Numbered from the stretch's first letter, positions 42,544-51,438 are shown. The stretch: DNA of 64,000 nucleotides from Pseudoruegeria sp039972875 (GCA_039972875.1 JBDWMA010000006.1:1-64000), one strand, 5' to 3'. Notes: generated by a model from the sequence alone, not told the origin. Numbers and translations: made by a program.

Positions 42544-43554
42544 CTAGCCCGAAAATCTATCTTTTGTTCGGTTTGCAAAGGCCACAAGTGTCAACATAAC
42601 CGGCACTTCGACCAAAACACCAACAACCGTCGCAAGAGCCGCGCCAGAGTTAAGGCCAAACAAGCTAATCGCGACGGCTACGGCCAACTCAAAAAAATTC
42701 GAGGTACCGATCAACGCACAAGGGGCCGCAACCCGGTGTGGAACCTTAAGGGTATAAGCCGCGAAATAGGCTATCCCAAAGATGCCATAGCTTTGAATTA
42801 GGATCGGAATTGCGATCAACACTATGACCAATGGCTTTGACACAAGCACATGTCCCTGCAGCCCAAACATAATCATGACAGTTGCAATCAGTCCAATGAT
42901 TGAAAACGGCTTTATCCGTAATAAGAAACGATCAATTGCCGCCACAGACTTCAGCTTTCTGCGTGTCCACAAGCCAGCAATCAACGGAAGTGCAATGAAC
43001 AAAAGCACCGACAAGATTAACGTCCCCCAAGGAACAATAATGTCTGTAACCCCCAATAACAGAGCCACAATCGGTGCGTAGGCGAAGACCATGATAAAGT
43101 CGTTCACAGAGACCTGCAGCAACGTGTAAGTTGCATCACCACGTGTCAATTGAGACCAGACAAAGACCATGGCCGTACAGGGCGCTGCCCCTAACAGAAT
43201 GAGCCCCGCGATGTATTGCGAAGCGTCCTCGGGCTGAATCCAAGGAGCAAAGACGTAATTAAAAAACAAAACGGCAAGTGCGGCCATGGTAAAAGGCTTG
43301 ACGACCCAATTTACGATCACCGTGATCAACAACCCTTTGGGCTGGCGGGCAACATCTTTTAAAGCGGCGGGATCAACACCCACCATCATCGGATACACCA
43401 TTGCCCAAATCAACACTGCCACCACGAGATTGACACTGGCAATCTCTGCAGCAGAAATCGCGTGGATAAGACCCGGCGCAACATTACCAATCAGGATACC
43501 GGCCAACATGGCTGCTGCAATCCAGATCGACAGATATTTTTCAAAAAATCCCAC
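42544..43554 (-). CDS. acr3: ACR3-family arsenite efflux transporter
   Basis: 336 residues from the GTG at 43554; ten membrane helices. It exports As(III) with the proton gradient. Seen: VGFFEKYLSIWIAAAMLAGI at the start, AMVYPMMVGVDPAALKDVAR, LLGAAPCTAMVFVWSQLTRG with the catalytic Cys in the fourth helix, and APCALIGTSNFFELAVAVAI. AAAAGG precedes the GTG. A 35-codon in-frame extension to an ATG at 43659 exists but is not family sequence. No arsC, arsH or adjacent arsR is present; the ArsR-type gene at 58.5 kb is far away. Confidence 0.93.
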   Translation of the reverse strand: MGFFEKYLSIWIAAAMLAGILIGNVAPGLIHAISAAEIASVNLVVAVLIWAMVYPMMVGVDPAALKDVARQPKGLLITVIVNWVVKPFTMAALAVLFFNYVFAPWIQPEDASQYIAGLILLGAAPCTAMVFVWSQLTRGDATYTLLQVSVNDFIMVFAYAPIVALLLGVTDIIVPWGTLILSVLLFIALPLIAGLWTRRKLKSVAAIDRFLLRIKPFSIIGLIATVMIMFGLQGHVLVSKPLVIVLIAIPILIQSYGIFGIAYFAAYTLKVPHRVAAPCALIGTSNFFELAVAVAISLFGLNSGAALATVVGVLVEVPVMLTLVAFANRTKDRFSG

Positions 43555-43719
43555 GGGATCGTGCCTTTTCCAGTTGGTTTGAGCCACTTGTTGCAGGCGC
43601 GCCCCAAGAAGAAAAGCAAATATTAATCGACCTCCACGATCCGTCTGTTTCAGAACCATGCTTCACAAATTGACCGGTTTGCATTTGTACAATATCATTC
43701 CTTCGAACGGAGCAGACAA

Positions 43720-44925
43720 ATGTCAGCCATAAAAACACACAACCCCAATTACAAATGGGTCATTGTTATAGCTGCGGCACTATTGCTGGCGATTGCAATG
43801 GGCACGTTGGTCAACGGATTGTCTGCCTTTTTAGTGCCTCTGGAAATGCAATTTGGCTGGGACCGGGCCGAAGTCGCAGCCATAAATTCCTTTGGGCTGA
43901 TCGGGATCGCTATCGGCGGCATCATCATGGGATTCCTCGCAGATCGTATCCCAACTCTCCACGTCTGCCTTGCCGGCGCAATCACCATTGTTTTGGTGCT
44001 GTTGCTGGCCGCACGTGCCAACGCACTTTGGCAATTCTACACGTTGTTCTTTATCGCTGGTGCAATTGGTGGAGGTGCGCTGTTCGCCCCTGTCATCACC
44101 CTAGTAGGAGGTTGGTTTATCACGGGTGCGGGACTGGCCATTGGCATTGCCTCAGCAGGCCAAGGATTAGGGCAAGGCATGATCCCTTTCGTGGCCGGAC
44201 ATTTGATTCAGTCTTTTGGCTGGCAAAACGCCTTTGTTATCCTTGGGGTCTTCGCGGCGTGTACGCTAATCCCCCTGTCATTTTTAATGCAAGATCCTCC
44301 GCAACAAGACGGCAATCAAGCCACCACTCCCGATGCGGCACCACGCCTGCCACCCAAGATCGTTTTACCCGCACTTTCTATCGCAGTGCTCGGCTGCTGT
44401 ACCGGCATGGCCGTCCCTCTCATGCATTTGGTTCCGCTAATACAGGGTGTTTGCGGCGTCGGCGCCGAAGCAGGTGGTCCCCTTCTTATCATGCTGATCG
44501 CCGCAATTGGGGGACGTATATTTTTTGGACGATTGTCGGATTCTATTGGGCCCATTCGCGCTTGGATGGCCGCCACCGCGTGGCAAACTATATTGATGTT
44601 TGGATTCGTCTTTTTAGGCTCTATGAAGGCATTTTGGCTCTTTTCACCGCTTTATGGTTTTGGCTACGGCGGCGTCATGACCGGCGTTTTGGTGACCATA
44701 CGTGCCTTAACCCCCGCCAACAAACGCGCATCTGCAACTGGGATCGTATTGGCCTTTGCATGGTTTGGGCATGCTTTGGGCGGTTGGCAAGGCGGGCTAT
44801 TCTTTGACCTGACCCGAGACTATTTCTGGACCTATGCAAATGCAGTCATCGCAGGAAGCTTAAACCTGATAATCGTAGGCGCGATCTGGTTTGTGTTGCG
44901 CCGACCCTCCGCTACAACCATATGA
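43720..44925 (+). CDS. Major facilitator superfamily transporter
   Basis: 401 residues with twelve predicted helices. Seen: GMIPFVAGHLIQSFGW in helix 5-6 and repeated GxxxG-rich helices, the MFS loop GFLADRIP after helix 2 and GRIFFGRLSDSIGPIRAWM after helix 8, which is the conserved D-R/K pattern. It resembles the oxalate/formate-type (OFA/MCT-like) branch, which carries monocarboxylates, but the substrate is not certain. Start at 43720 behind GGAG. Divergent from acr3. A 350-codon ORF in another frame over the same DNA is a shadow. Confidence 0.92.
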   Translation: MSAIKTHNPNYKWVIVIAAALLLAIAMGTLVNGLSAFLVPLEMQFGWDRAEVAAINSFGLIGIAIGGIIMGFLADRIPTLHVCLAGAITIVLVLLLAARANALWQFYTLFFIAGAIGGGALFAPVITLVGGWFITGAGLAIGIASAGQGLGQGMIPFVAGHLIQSFGWQNAFVILGVFAACTLIPLSFLMQDPPQQDGNQATTPDAAPRLPPKIVLPALSIAVLGCCTGMAVPLMHLVPLIQGVCGVGAEAGGPLLIMLIAAIGGRIFFGRLSDSIGPIRAWMAATAWQTILMFGFVFLGSMKAFWLFSPLYGFGYGGVMTGVLVTIRALTPANKRASATGIVLAFAWFGHALGGWQGGLFFDLTRDYFWTYANAVIAGSLNLIIVGAIWFVLRRPSATTI

Positions 44926-44952
44926 GAGACTAATTTCGTCTCCTGAAAAGCT

Positions 44953-44972
44953 CCTGACATAACGCTGTCAGG
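44953..44972. promoter_or_regulatory. Palindrome upstream of the VOC gene
   Basis: CCTGACA (44953-44959) and TGTCAGG (44966-44972) are a perfect 7-bp inverted repeat with 6 bases between. A further TGTCATA lies about 15 bp on, in the same direction as the second arm. It sits about 50 bp before the VOC gene and is a candidate operator for the WYL regulator encoded next to it. The G-run that follows makes a terminator unlikely. Confidence 0.45.
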
Positions 44973-45023
44973 GGGGGTGTGTCATACGCCCCTCATTGAC
45001 AACATATCCTCAGGAGATCAACG

Positions 45024-45395
45024 ATGACACAAACCCCGAAAAATGCCTTAGTATGGTGCGAAATTCCCGTGACCGATTTGTCCAAAGCCGTTGAATTTTA
45101 TGGAACTGTCTTTGACTGGGACTTAAAAATTGACGACACGGGTCCAAATCCGATGGCAATGTTTCCTATGGCTGGGTCGGGTTCTACGGCCGGTCACCTT
45201 TATCCGGGTAAACCCGGCAACGGTGTAGGCCCAACAGTACACCTGCCAACACCTGACACCGCTGAAGCCGCCGCAAAACGCGCCGAAGCAGCAGGAGGCA
45301 CTATTGTCAGCCCGGCGATCAGCATCCCAGCAGGGCAATTTATTTACATTACAGATCCTGACGGAAACTCTGTCGGTATCTTTGAGTTCGCTTAA
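45024..45395 (+). CDS. VOC-family (glyoxalase-like) protein
   Basis: 123 residues. A single vicinal-oxygen-chelate domain: two beta-alpha-beta-beta-beta units with WCEIPVTDLSKAVEFYGTVF at the start and QFIYITDPDGNSVGIFEF at the end, where His or Glu metal ligands are expected; the final ligand would be Glu in FEF. Such proteins are often called glyoxalase or bleomycin-resistance-like, but the substrate is not known. Strong AGGAGA ahead. Followed after 3 bp by a WYL regulator gene, a very common pairing. Confidence 0.9.
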   Translation: MTQTPKNALVWCEIPVTDLSKAVEFYGTVFDWDLKIDDTGPNPMAMFPMAGSGSTAGHLYPGKPGNGVGPTVHLPTPDTAEAAAKRAEAAGGTIVSPAISIPAGQFIYITDPDGNSVGIFEFA

Positions 45396-45398
45396 ACC

Positions 45399-46088
45399 AT
45401 GCGCCGCGCTGATCGCCTTTTTCAAATCGTTCAGTACCTTCGAGGTGGGCGATTGGTGACGGCAGCGCAATTGGCAGAACGGCTCGAGGTCTCAGAGCGC
45501 ACAATCTATCGTGACATCGCAGACCTTGTCGGCACCGGTGTCCCCATCGAAGGGGAGGCCGGTGTCGGCTACGTCATGCGCAGTGGCTATGATCTACCCC
45601 CGCTCATGTTCAATCGGGACGAACTCGTCGCCCTTGTTGCAGGTGCCCGTATGGTGCGCGAATGGGGCGGAGCCACCATGGCTCAGGCTGCAGAAGAAGC
45701 GCTTGTAAAAATTGATGCCGTTCTTCCAGAGAGCGCACGAACGGCGGTTGAATCCGTTGCCATATTTGCCAAAAATCCGGAAAAACTTGGGGATGACACG
45801 CGTATTTTGATCGACCGCCTAGAAAGGTTTGCCCAAACGAGAACTGCCCTGATCATCACTTATGAAGACACCAATGGCGCCCCAAGCCAGCGTCGCATAC
45901 GACCGCTGGGCCTTTGGTTCTGGGGAAAAGTCTGGACGTTGGTCTCTTGGTGTGAATTGCGCGATGATTTTCGCATGTTCCGCATAGATCGCCTAGCGGA
46001 TGTCATCGAAGACGGATCATTCCCCGTAGAACCGACGAAATCTCTTAAGGCTTTTTATGCCGATCAAAGACGCCGTTACGGAAAATGA
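45399..46088 (+). CDS. YafY-type WYL-domain transcriptional regulator
   Basis: 229 residues. N-terminal HTH_11 domain (RADRLFQIVQYLRGGRLVTA, then LEVSERTIYRDIADL as recognition helix), then a WYL domain whose core here reads RRIRPLGLWFWGKVWTLVSW. WYL domains bind nucleic acid or small ligands. Probably autoregulates itself and the VOC gene 3 bp upstream through the palindrome at 44953. Inducing signal unknown. It ends 19 bp from the convergent rpe gene. Confidence 0.92.
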   Translation: MRRADRLFQIVQYLRGGRLVTAAQLAERLEVSERTIYRDIADLVGTGVPIEGEAGVGYVMRSGYDLPPLMFNRDELVALVAGARMVREWGGATMAQAAEEALVKIDAVLPESARTAVESVAIFAKNPEKLGDDTRILIDRLERFAQTRTALIITYEDTNGAPSQRRIRPLGLWFWGKVWTLVSWCELRDDFRMFRIDRLADVIEDGSFPVEPTKSLKAFYADQRRRYGK

Positions 46089-46107
46089 CCCTAAATTGAG
46101 CGCAGAC

Positions 46108-46803
46108 TTACCCGCGCTGAGCGCCCGCAGCAGCAGCCCGAATAGCGCGAATATTTTCGCCATAGGGCGCAGGGTTAGCAACACTGCCCCCTTTGAATAC
46201 GGCGGACCCCGCAACCAAAACATCTGCGCCTGCCGCAGCAACCAAAGGCGCAGTCTCAGGAGTTACACCGCCGTCGATTTCTATGTGAATGGGACGATCA
46301 CCGATCATCGCGCGCAACTTGCGGGTCTTTTCAACCTGAGAACGGATAAATTTCTGACCGCCAAAACCTGGGTTCACAGTCATCACACACACTAGATCGA
46401 CCATATCCAACAGGTAATCCACAGACTCTACCGGTGTGCCGGGGTTTAATGCAATTCCCGCCTTAGCACCCGCGCCCCGGATGGCTTGCAAGGTACGATG
46501 GATATGAGGGCCCGCCTCAACATGCGCCGTAATCACATCCGCCCCAGAATCTGCAAATGCCTCGATATAAGGATCAACCGGCGCGATCATCAGATGCACA
46601 TCCATCACCCCTTTGATATGCGGGCGGATGGCTTTGCAAGTGGCCGGGCCGAATGTGATGTTCGGCACAAAATGCCCGTCCATCACATCAACATGCACCC
46701 AGTCGCATCCCTGCGCCTCAATGGCTTCGCATTCTGCGCCGAAATTTGCGAAATCCGCCGATAGAATGGACGGAGCAATTTTGATAGACCGATCAAAAGA
46801 CAT
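46108..46803 (-). CDS. rpe: Ribulose-phosphate 3-epimerase
   Basis: 231 residues, TIM barrel. Interconverts ribulose-5-phosphate and xylulose-5-phosphate in the pentose phosphate and Calvin pathways. Seen: APSILSADFANFG at the start, the metal-binding HVDVMDGHFVPNITFGP, the second His in HLMI and the late VNPGFGGQKFI and EIDGGVTPETA. The start at 46803 follows ACGAGG; an 8-codon extension to 46827 is less likely. It stands alone; a stem-loop lies between it and trmB. Confidence 0.97.
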   Translation of the reverse strand: MSFDRSIKIAPSILSADFANFGAECEAIEAQGCDWVHVDVMDGHFVPNITFGPATCKAIRPHIKGVMDVHLMIAPVDPYIEAFADSGADVITAHVEAGPHIHRTLQAIRGAGAKAGIALNPGTPVESVDYLLDMVDLVCVMTVNPGFGGQKFIRSQVEKTRKLRAMIGDRPIHIEIDGGVTPETAPLVAAAGADVLVAGSAVFKGGSVANPAPYGENIRAIRAAAAGAQRG

Positions 46804-46879
46804 GACAACCTCGTTTTGCATTGGCATTTCGTAATCAAAGACGCGGGAGCAAATCGACGCGTCTCTCTGGACTTCCTAG

Positions 46880-46900
46880 ACACCTCCTTTCGGGAGGCGT
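46880..46900. terminator. Stem-loop between trmB and rpe
   Basis: Arms ACACCTCC (46880-46887) and GGAGGCGT (46893-46900) pair with one wobble around a 5-base loop (TTTCG). There is no T-run on either strand, so terminator activity for trmB is uncertain. Confidence 0.35.
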
Positions 46901-46911
46901 TCATCTTGAAA

Positions 46912-47634
46912 TTAGCGACGCCGGAATGTGAGATAATGTGGAACACGTTCCTCACGCAGCGCTTTTTGTTCGTACCGGGTGGAAATCCAATCCGCCCAAG
47001 GCTTGCGCCAATCCTCTGGCCCCTCACCCAACCATTCAAATTCAGGATGCAGTGCGACCTCTTCCATGGTTTGGCGCACGTAATCCTCAATATCTGTTGC
47101 GACCCGAAAGATCCCTCCGGGCTTTATCACGCGCGCTAGCGGATCTAGATGTTCGGGGGTGACAAACCGGCGGCGATGGTGACGTTTTTTGGGCCACGGG
47201 TCCGGGTATAATAAGAACGCTTTTGAAATGCTGCCCTCTGGAAGCACATCAAACATATGACGCACGTCACTGGGATATACGGCGACGTTCTCAACTTTGG
47301 CGTCACGGATTTTCCCCAACAGCATAGCAACACCGTTGATATAAGGTTCGCACCCAATTATGCCCACATCGGGGTTGTTGGCCGCTTGGTGCACCATATG
47401 TTCACCGCCGCCAAACCCAACCTCAAGCCAAACATCCCGATCTCCAAAGAGCTCTTTAAGATCAAGCGGTGCGCGATCAGGGTTTTCCTGCCAACCGACT
47501 TTGCCCGGAGACAAGGCCTGAAGATCTTCATCCAGATACGTCATTTGGCTGTCGCGCAGGGTTTTCCCTTTGAAGCGACCATAAAAGTTGCGCCATGGGG
47601 CGCCAGAGGGGTGTTTGCCGTCGGACATCTTCAT
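46912..47634 (-). CDS. trmB: tRNA (guanine-N7-)-methyltransferase
   Basis: 240 residues, SAM-dependent, makes m7G46 in tRNA. Seen: the SAM-binding motif WLEVGFGGGEHMVHQA, then IGCEPYINGV, and the catalytic YPDPWPKKRHHRRR that is the TrmB fingerprint. The C-terminal part has IEDYVRQTM and WISTRYEQKALRE. The ATG at 47634 is used; an ATG two codons on is possible. It follows metK and the BASS-type transporter on the same strand, 50 bp from the latter. It draws on the SAM made by metK. Confidence 0.96.
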   Translation of the reverse strand: MKMSDGKHPSGAPWRNFYGRFKGKTLRDSQMTYLDEDLQALSPGKVGWQENPDRAPLDLKELFGDRDVWLEVGFGGGEHMVHQAANNPDVGIIGCEPYINGVAMLLGKIRDAKVENVAVYPSDVRHMFDVLPEGSISKAFLLYPDPWPKKRHHRRRFVTPEHLDPLARVIKPGGIFRVATDIEDYVRQTMEEVALHPEFEWLGEGPEDWRKPWADWISTRYEQKALREERVPHYLTFRRR

Positions 47635-47684
47635 TCCAGTGCTAAAACCTATCGCGGCGGATGTGCACTGCTTGACCCTTCAGG

Positions 47685-48542
47685 TCAAGCCTTTGCCAGT
47701 CGTTTCAGAACAACCAAAGCTGGCAACGTCACGCCATACATCAATACACCGTAAGCAGCTGCCGGCACACCAATCTCGGGAATTCCATCCGCCCGTGCCG
47801 CGAGACCGGCTACTGCAATTCCGAGGGCAGCGTTTTGGACGCCCATCTCGATCGATATGCATACACCATCTGGCCCCGATAACCCCAACACCCACGCCAG
47901 TAAAACGCCAATGACCAGTAAGGTAACAATCATGGTGATAACGAGCGGACCCAATGTCAAAAGGTTCTCTGCAAGAACCACTCTGTTTTCGACAATCGCA
48001 CCCAATATTATTACAATAAATAAGGCGGATGCTGTGATTGATAAACTTCGTTCGATCTGCTGCGCAAAAGACGACGCAAATGCCCGTGTCAGCAACCCTA
48101 AAAGTACAGGTGCTGCCGTAATAGCAAACATAGAAATTGCTATGCCGGTGACATCGATAGAGGGCACATTATCCCCCAGAAACTGAGTCCCAGCCCAGAC
48201 CATCATCAAGGGCACAGTCATAACCGACAACAGGCTCACAACAGCCGTCAACGTAATCGATAAGGCAACAGTTCCGCCAGCCAGCTTAGTCAAAATGCTG
48301 GAGGTCACACCGCCCGGACAAAAAGACACCAACATAACCCCAAAGGCCAAAGTGGGAGGCAGTTTAAAAACCTGCAGTAGTAGATAAGCGACCAACGGAA
48401 TGATGACCATTTGACCAAATGCACCGATCAGCACGGCCTTGGGCATGGTCAGCACCCGTCCGAAATCACGAAATGTCAGACCGACTCCAAGCGAATACAT
48501 TATAATTGCCAGTGAGACTGGCAGTGCAATGTCGACGATCAT
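47685..48542 (-). CDS. BASS-type (bile acid:sodium symporter family) transporter
   Basis: 285 residues, nine or ten membrane helices. Seen: the GVGLTFRDFGRVLTMPKAVL block, the characteristic SFCPGGVTSSILTKLAGG (sodium and substrate crossover) and EMGVQNAALGIAVAG in the second half, both SBF/BASS signatures. Substrates in bacteria include keto acids and pantoate, so this cannot be set. The start at 48542 follows GGGAGG; 18 further in-frame codons are not family sequence. It lies between metK and trmB. Confidence 0.9.
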   Translation of the reverse strand: MIVDIALPVSLAIIMYSLGVGLTFRDFGRVLTMPKAVLIGAFGQMVIIPLVAYLLLQVFKLPPTLAFGVMLVSFCPGGVTSSILTKLAGGTVALSITLTAVVSLLSVMTVPLMMVWAGTQFLGDNVPSIDVTGIAISMFAITAAPVLLGLLTRAFASSFAQQIERSLSITASALFIVIILGAIVENRVVLAENLLTLGPLVITMIVTLLVIGVLLAWVLGLSGPDGVCISIEMGVQNAALGIAVAGLAARADGIPEIGVPAAAYGVLMYGVTLPALVVLKRLAKA

Positions 48543-48636
48543 CCGGTCCTCCCAAAATCCTCGGGGTGACTGTGACATCTCCACAACGCACCGCAAGCCT
48601 TAAACTGCGAAATAATAGGTCGCCGATGTTTTTGTA

Positions 48637-49818
48637 TCAGAGAGCTTTCTTTAAATCATCAATCAGGTCTGTTTGTTCCCAGCTAAAGCCGCCATCTGCA
48701 TCCGGTGTCCGGCCAAAATGGCCATAAGCCGCCGTGCGCTGATAGATTGGTTTATTCAGTTGCAACTTTTCTCGGATACCGCGCGGTGTCAGATCCATGA
48801 TCTTTGCCACAGCTTGTTCAATCTCTAGGTCACCCACCTGTCCAGTGCCATGCGTATCCACATAGATCGACAAAGGACTGGCCACACCGATCGCATATGA
48901 CAATTGCAACGTCGCGCGATCCGCAAGACCTGCAGCCACAATGTTTTTCGCCAGATAGCGTGCTGCATAAGCTGCGGAACGGTCAACTTTAGTTGGATCT
49001 TTTCCAGAAAACGCACCACCCCCATGCGGGGCCGCGCCACCATAGGTGTCAACGATGATCTTACGCCCGGTCAAACCAGCATCCCCGTCAGGGCCGCCAA
49101 TGACGAACTTGCCAGTTGGGTTCACATGCCAAACCGTATCAGCATCCAACCACCCATCTGGAAGGACCTCACGGATATAGGGTTCAGCAATCTCGCGCAC
49201 GTCTTCACTGCTCAGGGTTTCATCCAAATGCTGTGTGGACAGGACCAACGAACTCACCCCAACAGGTTTTCCTTTTTCATAACGAACAGAAAGCTGAGAC
49301 TTTGCGTCTGGTCCCAAAGCAGGCTCTGTACCGTCTTTGCGCACCTCGGCCAAACGTCGCAGAATAGCGTGAGAATACTGGATCGGGGCAGGCATCAGGT
49401 CAGGGGTTTCATTCACCGCATAACCAAACATAATTCCCTGATCGCCAGCACCTTCGTCTTTACCAGCCGCGGCATCAACACCCTGTGCGATATGCGCGGA
49501 TTGCTCATGAAGCAAATTGGTAATGGTCACTGTTTCCCAATGGAATTTATCTTGTTCATAGCCAATGTCGCGAATGCAATTTCGCGTAATCTGCTCGATA
49601 TCGCCCATCATTTCTTTGAGACGGGATTGATCAGACAGGCCAACTTCGCCGCCAATCACCACATGATTGGTCGTTGCAAAGGTTTCACATGCCACGCGTG
49701 CCTCTGGTTCTACGGCAATCAGTGCGTCCAGAATGGCGTCTGAAATCCGGTCACATACTTTATCAGGATGGCCTTCAGATACGGATTCGGACGTAAATGT
49801 ATAATTATTGCGAGACAT
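48637..49818 (-). CDS. metK: S-adenosylmethionine synthetase
   Basis: 393 residues. Makes SAM from methionine and ATP. Seen: TSESVSEGHPDKVCDRISDA at the N-terminus with the ATP-binding His, GAGDQGIMFGYA, GGPDGDAGLTGRKIIVDTYG and GGGAFSGKDPTKVDRSAAY, all diagnostic. Length normal for alphaproteobacteria. Expression is controlled by the SAM/SAH riboswitch at 49825-49869, whose final GGAG is the ribosome site. Downstream on the same strand lie the BASS-type transporter and trmB. Confidence 0.99.
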   Translation of the reverse strand: MSRNNYTFTSESVSEGHPDKVCDRISDAILDALIAVEPEARVACETFATTNHVVIGGEVGLSDQSRLKEMMGDIEQITRNCIRDIGYEQDKFHWETVTITNLLHEQSAHIAQGVDAAAGKDEGAGDQGIMFGYAVNETPDLMPAPIQYSHAILRRLAEVRKDGTEPALGPDAKSQLSVRYEKGKPVGVSSLVLSTQHLDETLSSEDVREIAEPYIREVLPDGWLDADTVWHVNPTGKFVIGGPDGDAGLTGRKIIVDTYGGAAPHGGGAFSGKDPTKVDRSAAYAARYLAKNIVAAGLADRATLQLSYAIGVASPLSIYVDTHGTGQVGDLEIEQAVAKIMDLTPRGIREKLQLNKPIYQRTAAYGHFGRTPDADGGFSWEQTDLIDDLKKAL

Positions 49819-49824
49819 GAAAAG

Positions 49825-49869
49825 TGCTCCATTGGGTTAAATTGTCACGCCAGGAAGCCGTTGTGACAA
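49825..49869 (-). ncRNA. SAM/SAH riboswitch of metK
   Basis: The metK leader matches the short SAM/SAH class found in Rhodobacterales. A 7-bp stem, TTGTCAC (49869-49863) with GTGACAA (49848-49842), encloses the conserved loop AACGGCTTCCTGGC. About 11 bases later comes GGAGCA (49830-49825), which pairs with CTTCC of the loop as a pseudoknot. The GGAG is also the metK Shine-Dalgarno, six bases before the ATG, so ligand binding should block translation. Sequence and spacing fit the known consensus almost exactly. Confidence 0.93.
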
Positions 49870-49880
49870 AGGTCAATTGG

Positions 49881-49909
49881 CCGATACAGAGAGATCAGGC
49901 CAAGGTCAA
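49881..49909 (-). promoter_or_regulatory. Candidate metK promoter
   Basis: On the minus strand TTGACC (49909-49904) is followed after 17 bases by TATCGG (49886-49881). Transcription would begin near 49874, a few bases before the riboswitch. The -35 element overlaps the lnt stop codon (ATTGACC at 49910-49904). The same ATTGACCTT recurs at 49877-49869. The -10 match is weak. Confidence 0.5.
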
Positions 49910-51435
49910 TCCACATTGCGCCGGCGGGCCAAGAAGCAACCTAGTAGTGTGACAAAAACGAACGTGATCCAGGGCAGATTCCCAGTTCGAGAATAAAGCG
50001 TTTTTGGTGCCGCACTGGGCAAGTAAGAATCAATTTTGCCGTCTTCTTCCAGCAATAGGCTCTGCAATACATGCCCCCGCGCATCAATAATTGCTGATAT
50101 CCCCGTGTTGGCGGATCTAATTACAGGTAATCCTTGCTCGATGGCCCGCATACGCGCCTGATCCAAATGCTGGTAGGGCATCGCAGATGTCCCAAACCAC
50201 GCATCATTGGTTGCATGCAAAATCCAATCCGCGCGTTTGGGAGCCCCACCGACGTCCCCGGGAAAAATCGCTTCATAACATATGAGCGGTAAAACCTGCC
50301 CCAATGGCCCAAGATCCCATACAGATGGTCCTGCACCGGCACTGTACCCCCCACCTTCGGCAGCAGCCAATCCACGAATACCCAACGTGGACAGAAGACC
50401 TCCGAAGGGGATAAACTCACCAAATGGAACAAGGTGATGCTTGTCATAAGTTGTAGCAATTTCTGCATCTGGTCGCATCACCGCCAAACTGTTGAAAAAC
50501 CTTTGCCCCTCTCGCCGCTGCGACCCAAAGATCACCGTCGTTTGCGCGGCCTCTGCGATGGCTGACAAAGCACCATACCGGTTGTGTATTCCGTAAGCTA
50601 CCGAAGTTTCAGGCCAAATCACAACGTCAGGACGCCCCGTCTGGCTTTTGATTCCAGCGTCAAGCGGGTAGGCGGACAAATCCAGTTGGCGTTCGAAAAA
50701 CACTGGGATCAAATCGCGTTGCCATTTTTCATGTTGCGGCGCATTTGGTTGAACCACCCGCACCACTATCTCAGTTGTTCCAGGCACATCTTTGGCCAAG
50801 TCGTCTCCGATGTTATTGGCCGCACCGATAATAAGACAGCCAAACACCGCCAAACAAACAGCAACAATGCGTCCCACCTGCAATAAGAGAGCCGGTAAAA
50901 TCAACAGACCATAGGTAAACAACGCCATCCCCACAGGGCCGGCAATCGACAGCAATTGAATAACCGAAAAGGGCATCCACATCGCGGAGGCCGCCGCCCA
51001 AGGAAACCCAGTAAACAGGTGCAATCGAAGCCATTCCATCGCCGTCATGCACAGCGCTAAAATTACCAAGCGCAGAACTGAGGACCTGCCAATCCAATAG
51101 GCCACCCCATAAGCAAGCCCCCACAATAGAGCTAGGCCTGCCGCCATGAAAAACAACGCAAAAGGTGCCATCCAGCCATGGCGTGCCGCATCAACAAAAA
51201 ATGGTTGTGTGATCCAAAAATGAGTCCCTCCAATATAGCCAAGCCCCGCGAGCCATCCAAACCAGACGGCTTGACGCACGGTGGCTGCTAAACAGATCGC
51301 CCCCAAGACCAACGCCAATGCAGGAAAGGCCAGGTACCACAGATAGAGCGGCGCATGACCCGTCGCAGCCACCGCGCCCGCGATAACAAGTCCGGGCGCG
51401 ATAACGCGGGACGATCGGCGCGATGGTATCACCAT
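49906..51435 (-). CDS. lnt: Apolipoprotein N-acyltransferase
   Basis: 509 residues, inner membrane. Last step of lipoprotein maturation: N-acylation of the diacylglyceryl-cysteine. Six N-terminal helices precede a nitrilase-like periplasmic domain with the catalytic Glu (VIWPETS), Lys (YDKHHLVPFGEFIPFG) and Cys (LICYEAIFPGDV). The lipoproteins of this window (258, 54014, 59588) would be its substrates. Three bases separate it from the CBS-domain gene. The stop codon is built into the metK promoter. Confidence 0.97.
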   Translation of the reverse strand: MVIPSRRSSRVIAPGLVIAGAVAATGHAPLYLWYLAFPALALVLGAICLAATVRQAVWFGWLAGLGYIGGTHFWITQPFFVDAARHGWMAPFALFFMAAGLALLWGLAYGVAYWIGRSSVLRLVILALCMTAMEWLRLHLFTGFPWAAASAMWMPFSVIQLLSIAGPVGMALFTYGLLILPALLLQVGRIVAVCLAVFGCLIIGAANNIGDDLAKDVPGTTEIVVRVVQPNAPQHEKWQRDLIPVFFERQLDLSAYPLDAGIKSQTGRPDVVIWPETSVAYGIHNRYGALSAIAEAAQTTVIFGSQRREGQRFFNSLAVMRPDAEIATTYDKHHLVPFGEFIPFGGLLSTLGIRGLAAAEGGGYSAGAGPSVWDLGPLGQVLPLICYEAIFPGDVGGAPKRADWILHATNDAWFGTSAMPYQHLDQARMRAIEQGLPVIRSANTGISAIIDARGHVLQSLLLEEDGKIDSYLPSAAPKTLYSRTGNLPWITFVFVTLLGCFLARRRNVD

Positions 51436-51438
51436 ATG

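Noticed and set aside
43555..43659. N-terminal extension of ACR3 as true coding sequence
   Set aside because: The family start aligns with the GTG at 43554, which has AAAAGG ahead; the extension has no homology I recognise.
43755..44807. A 350-codon open frame over the MFS gene
   Set aside because: It lies in another frame of the MFS gene, has an unnatural His/Arg/Cys-rich composition, and shows no domain; a shadow of the real gene.
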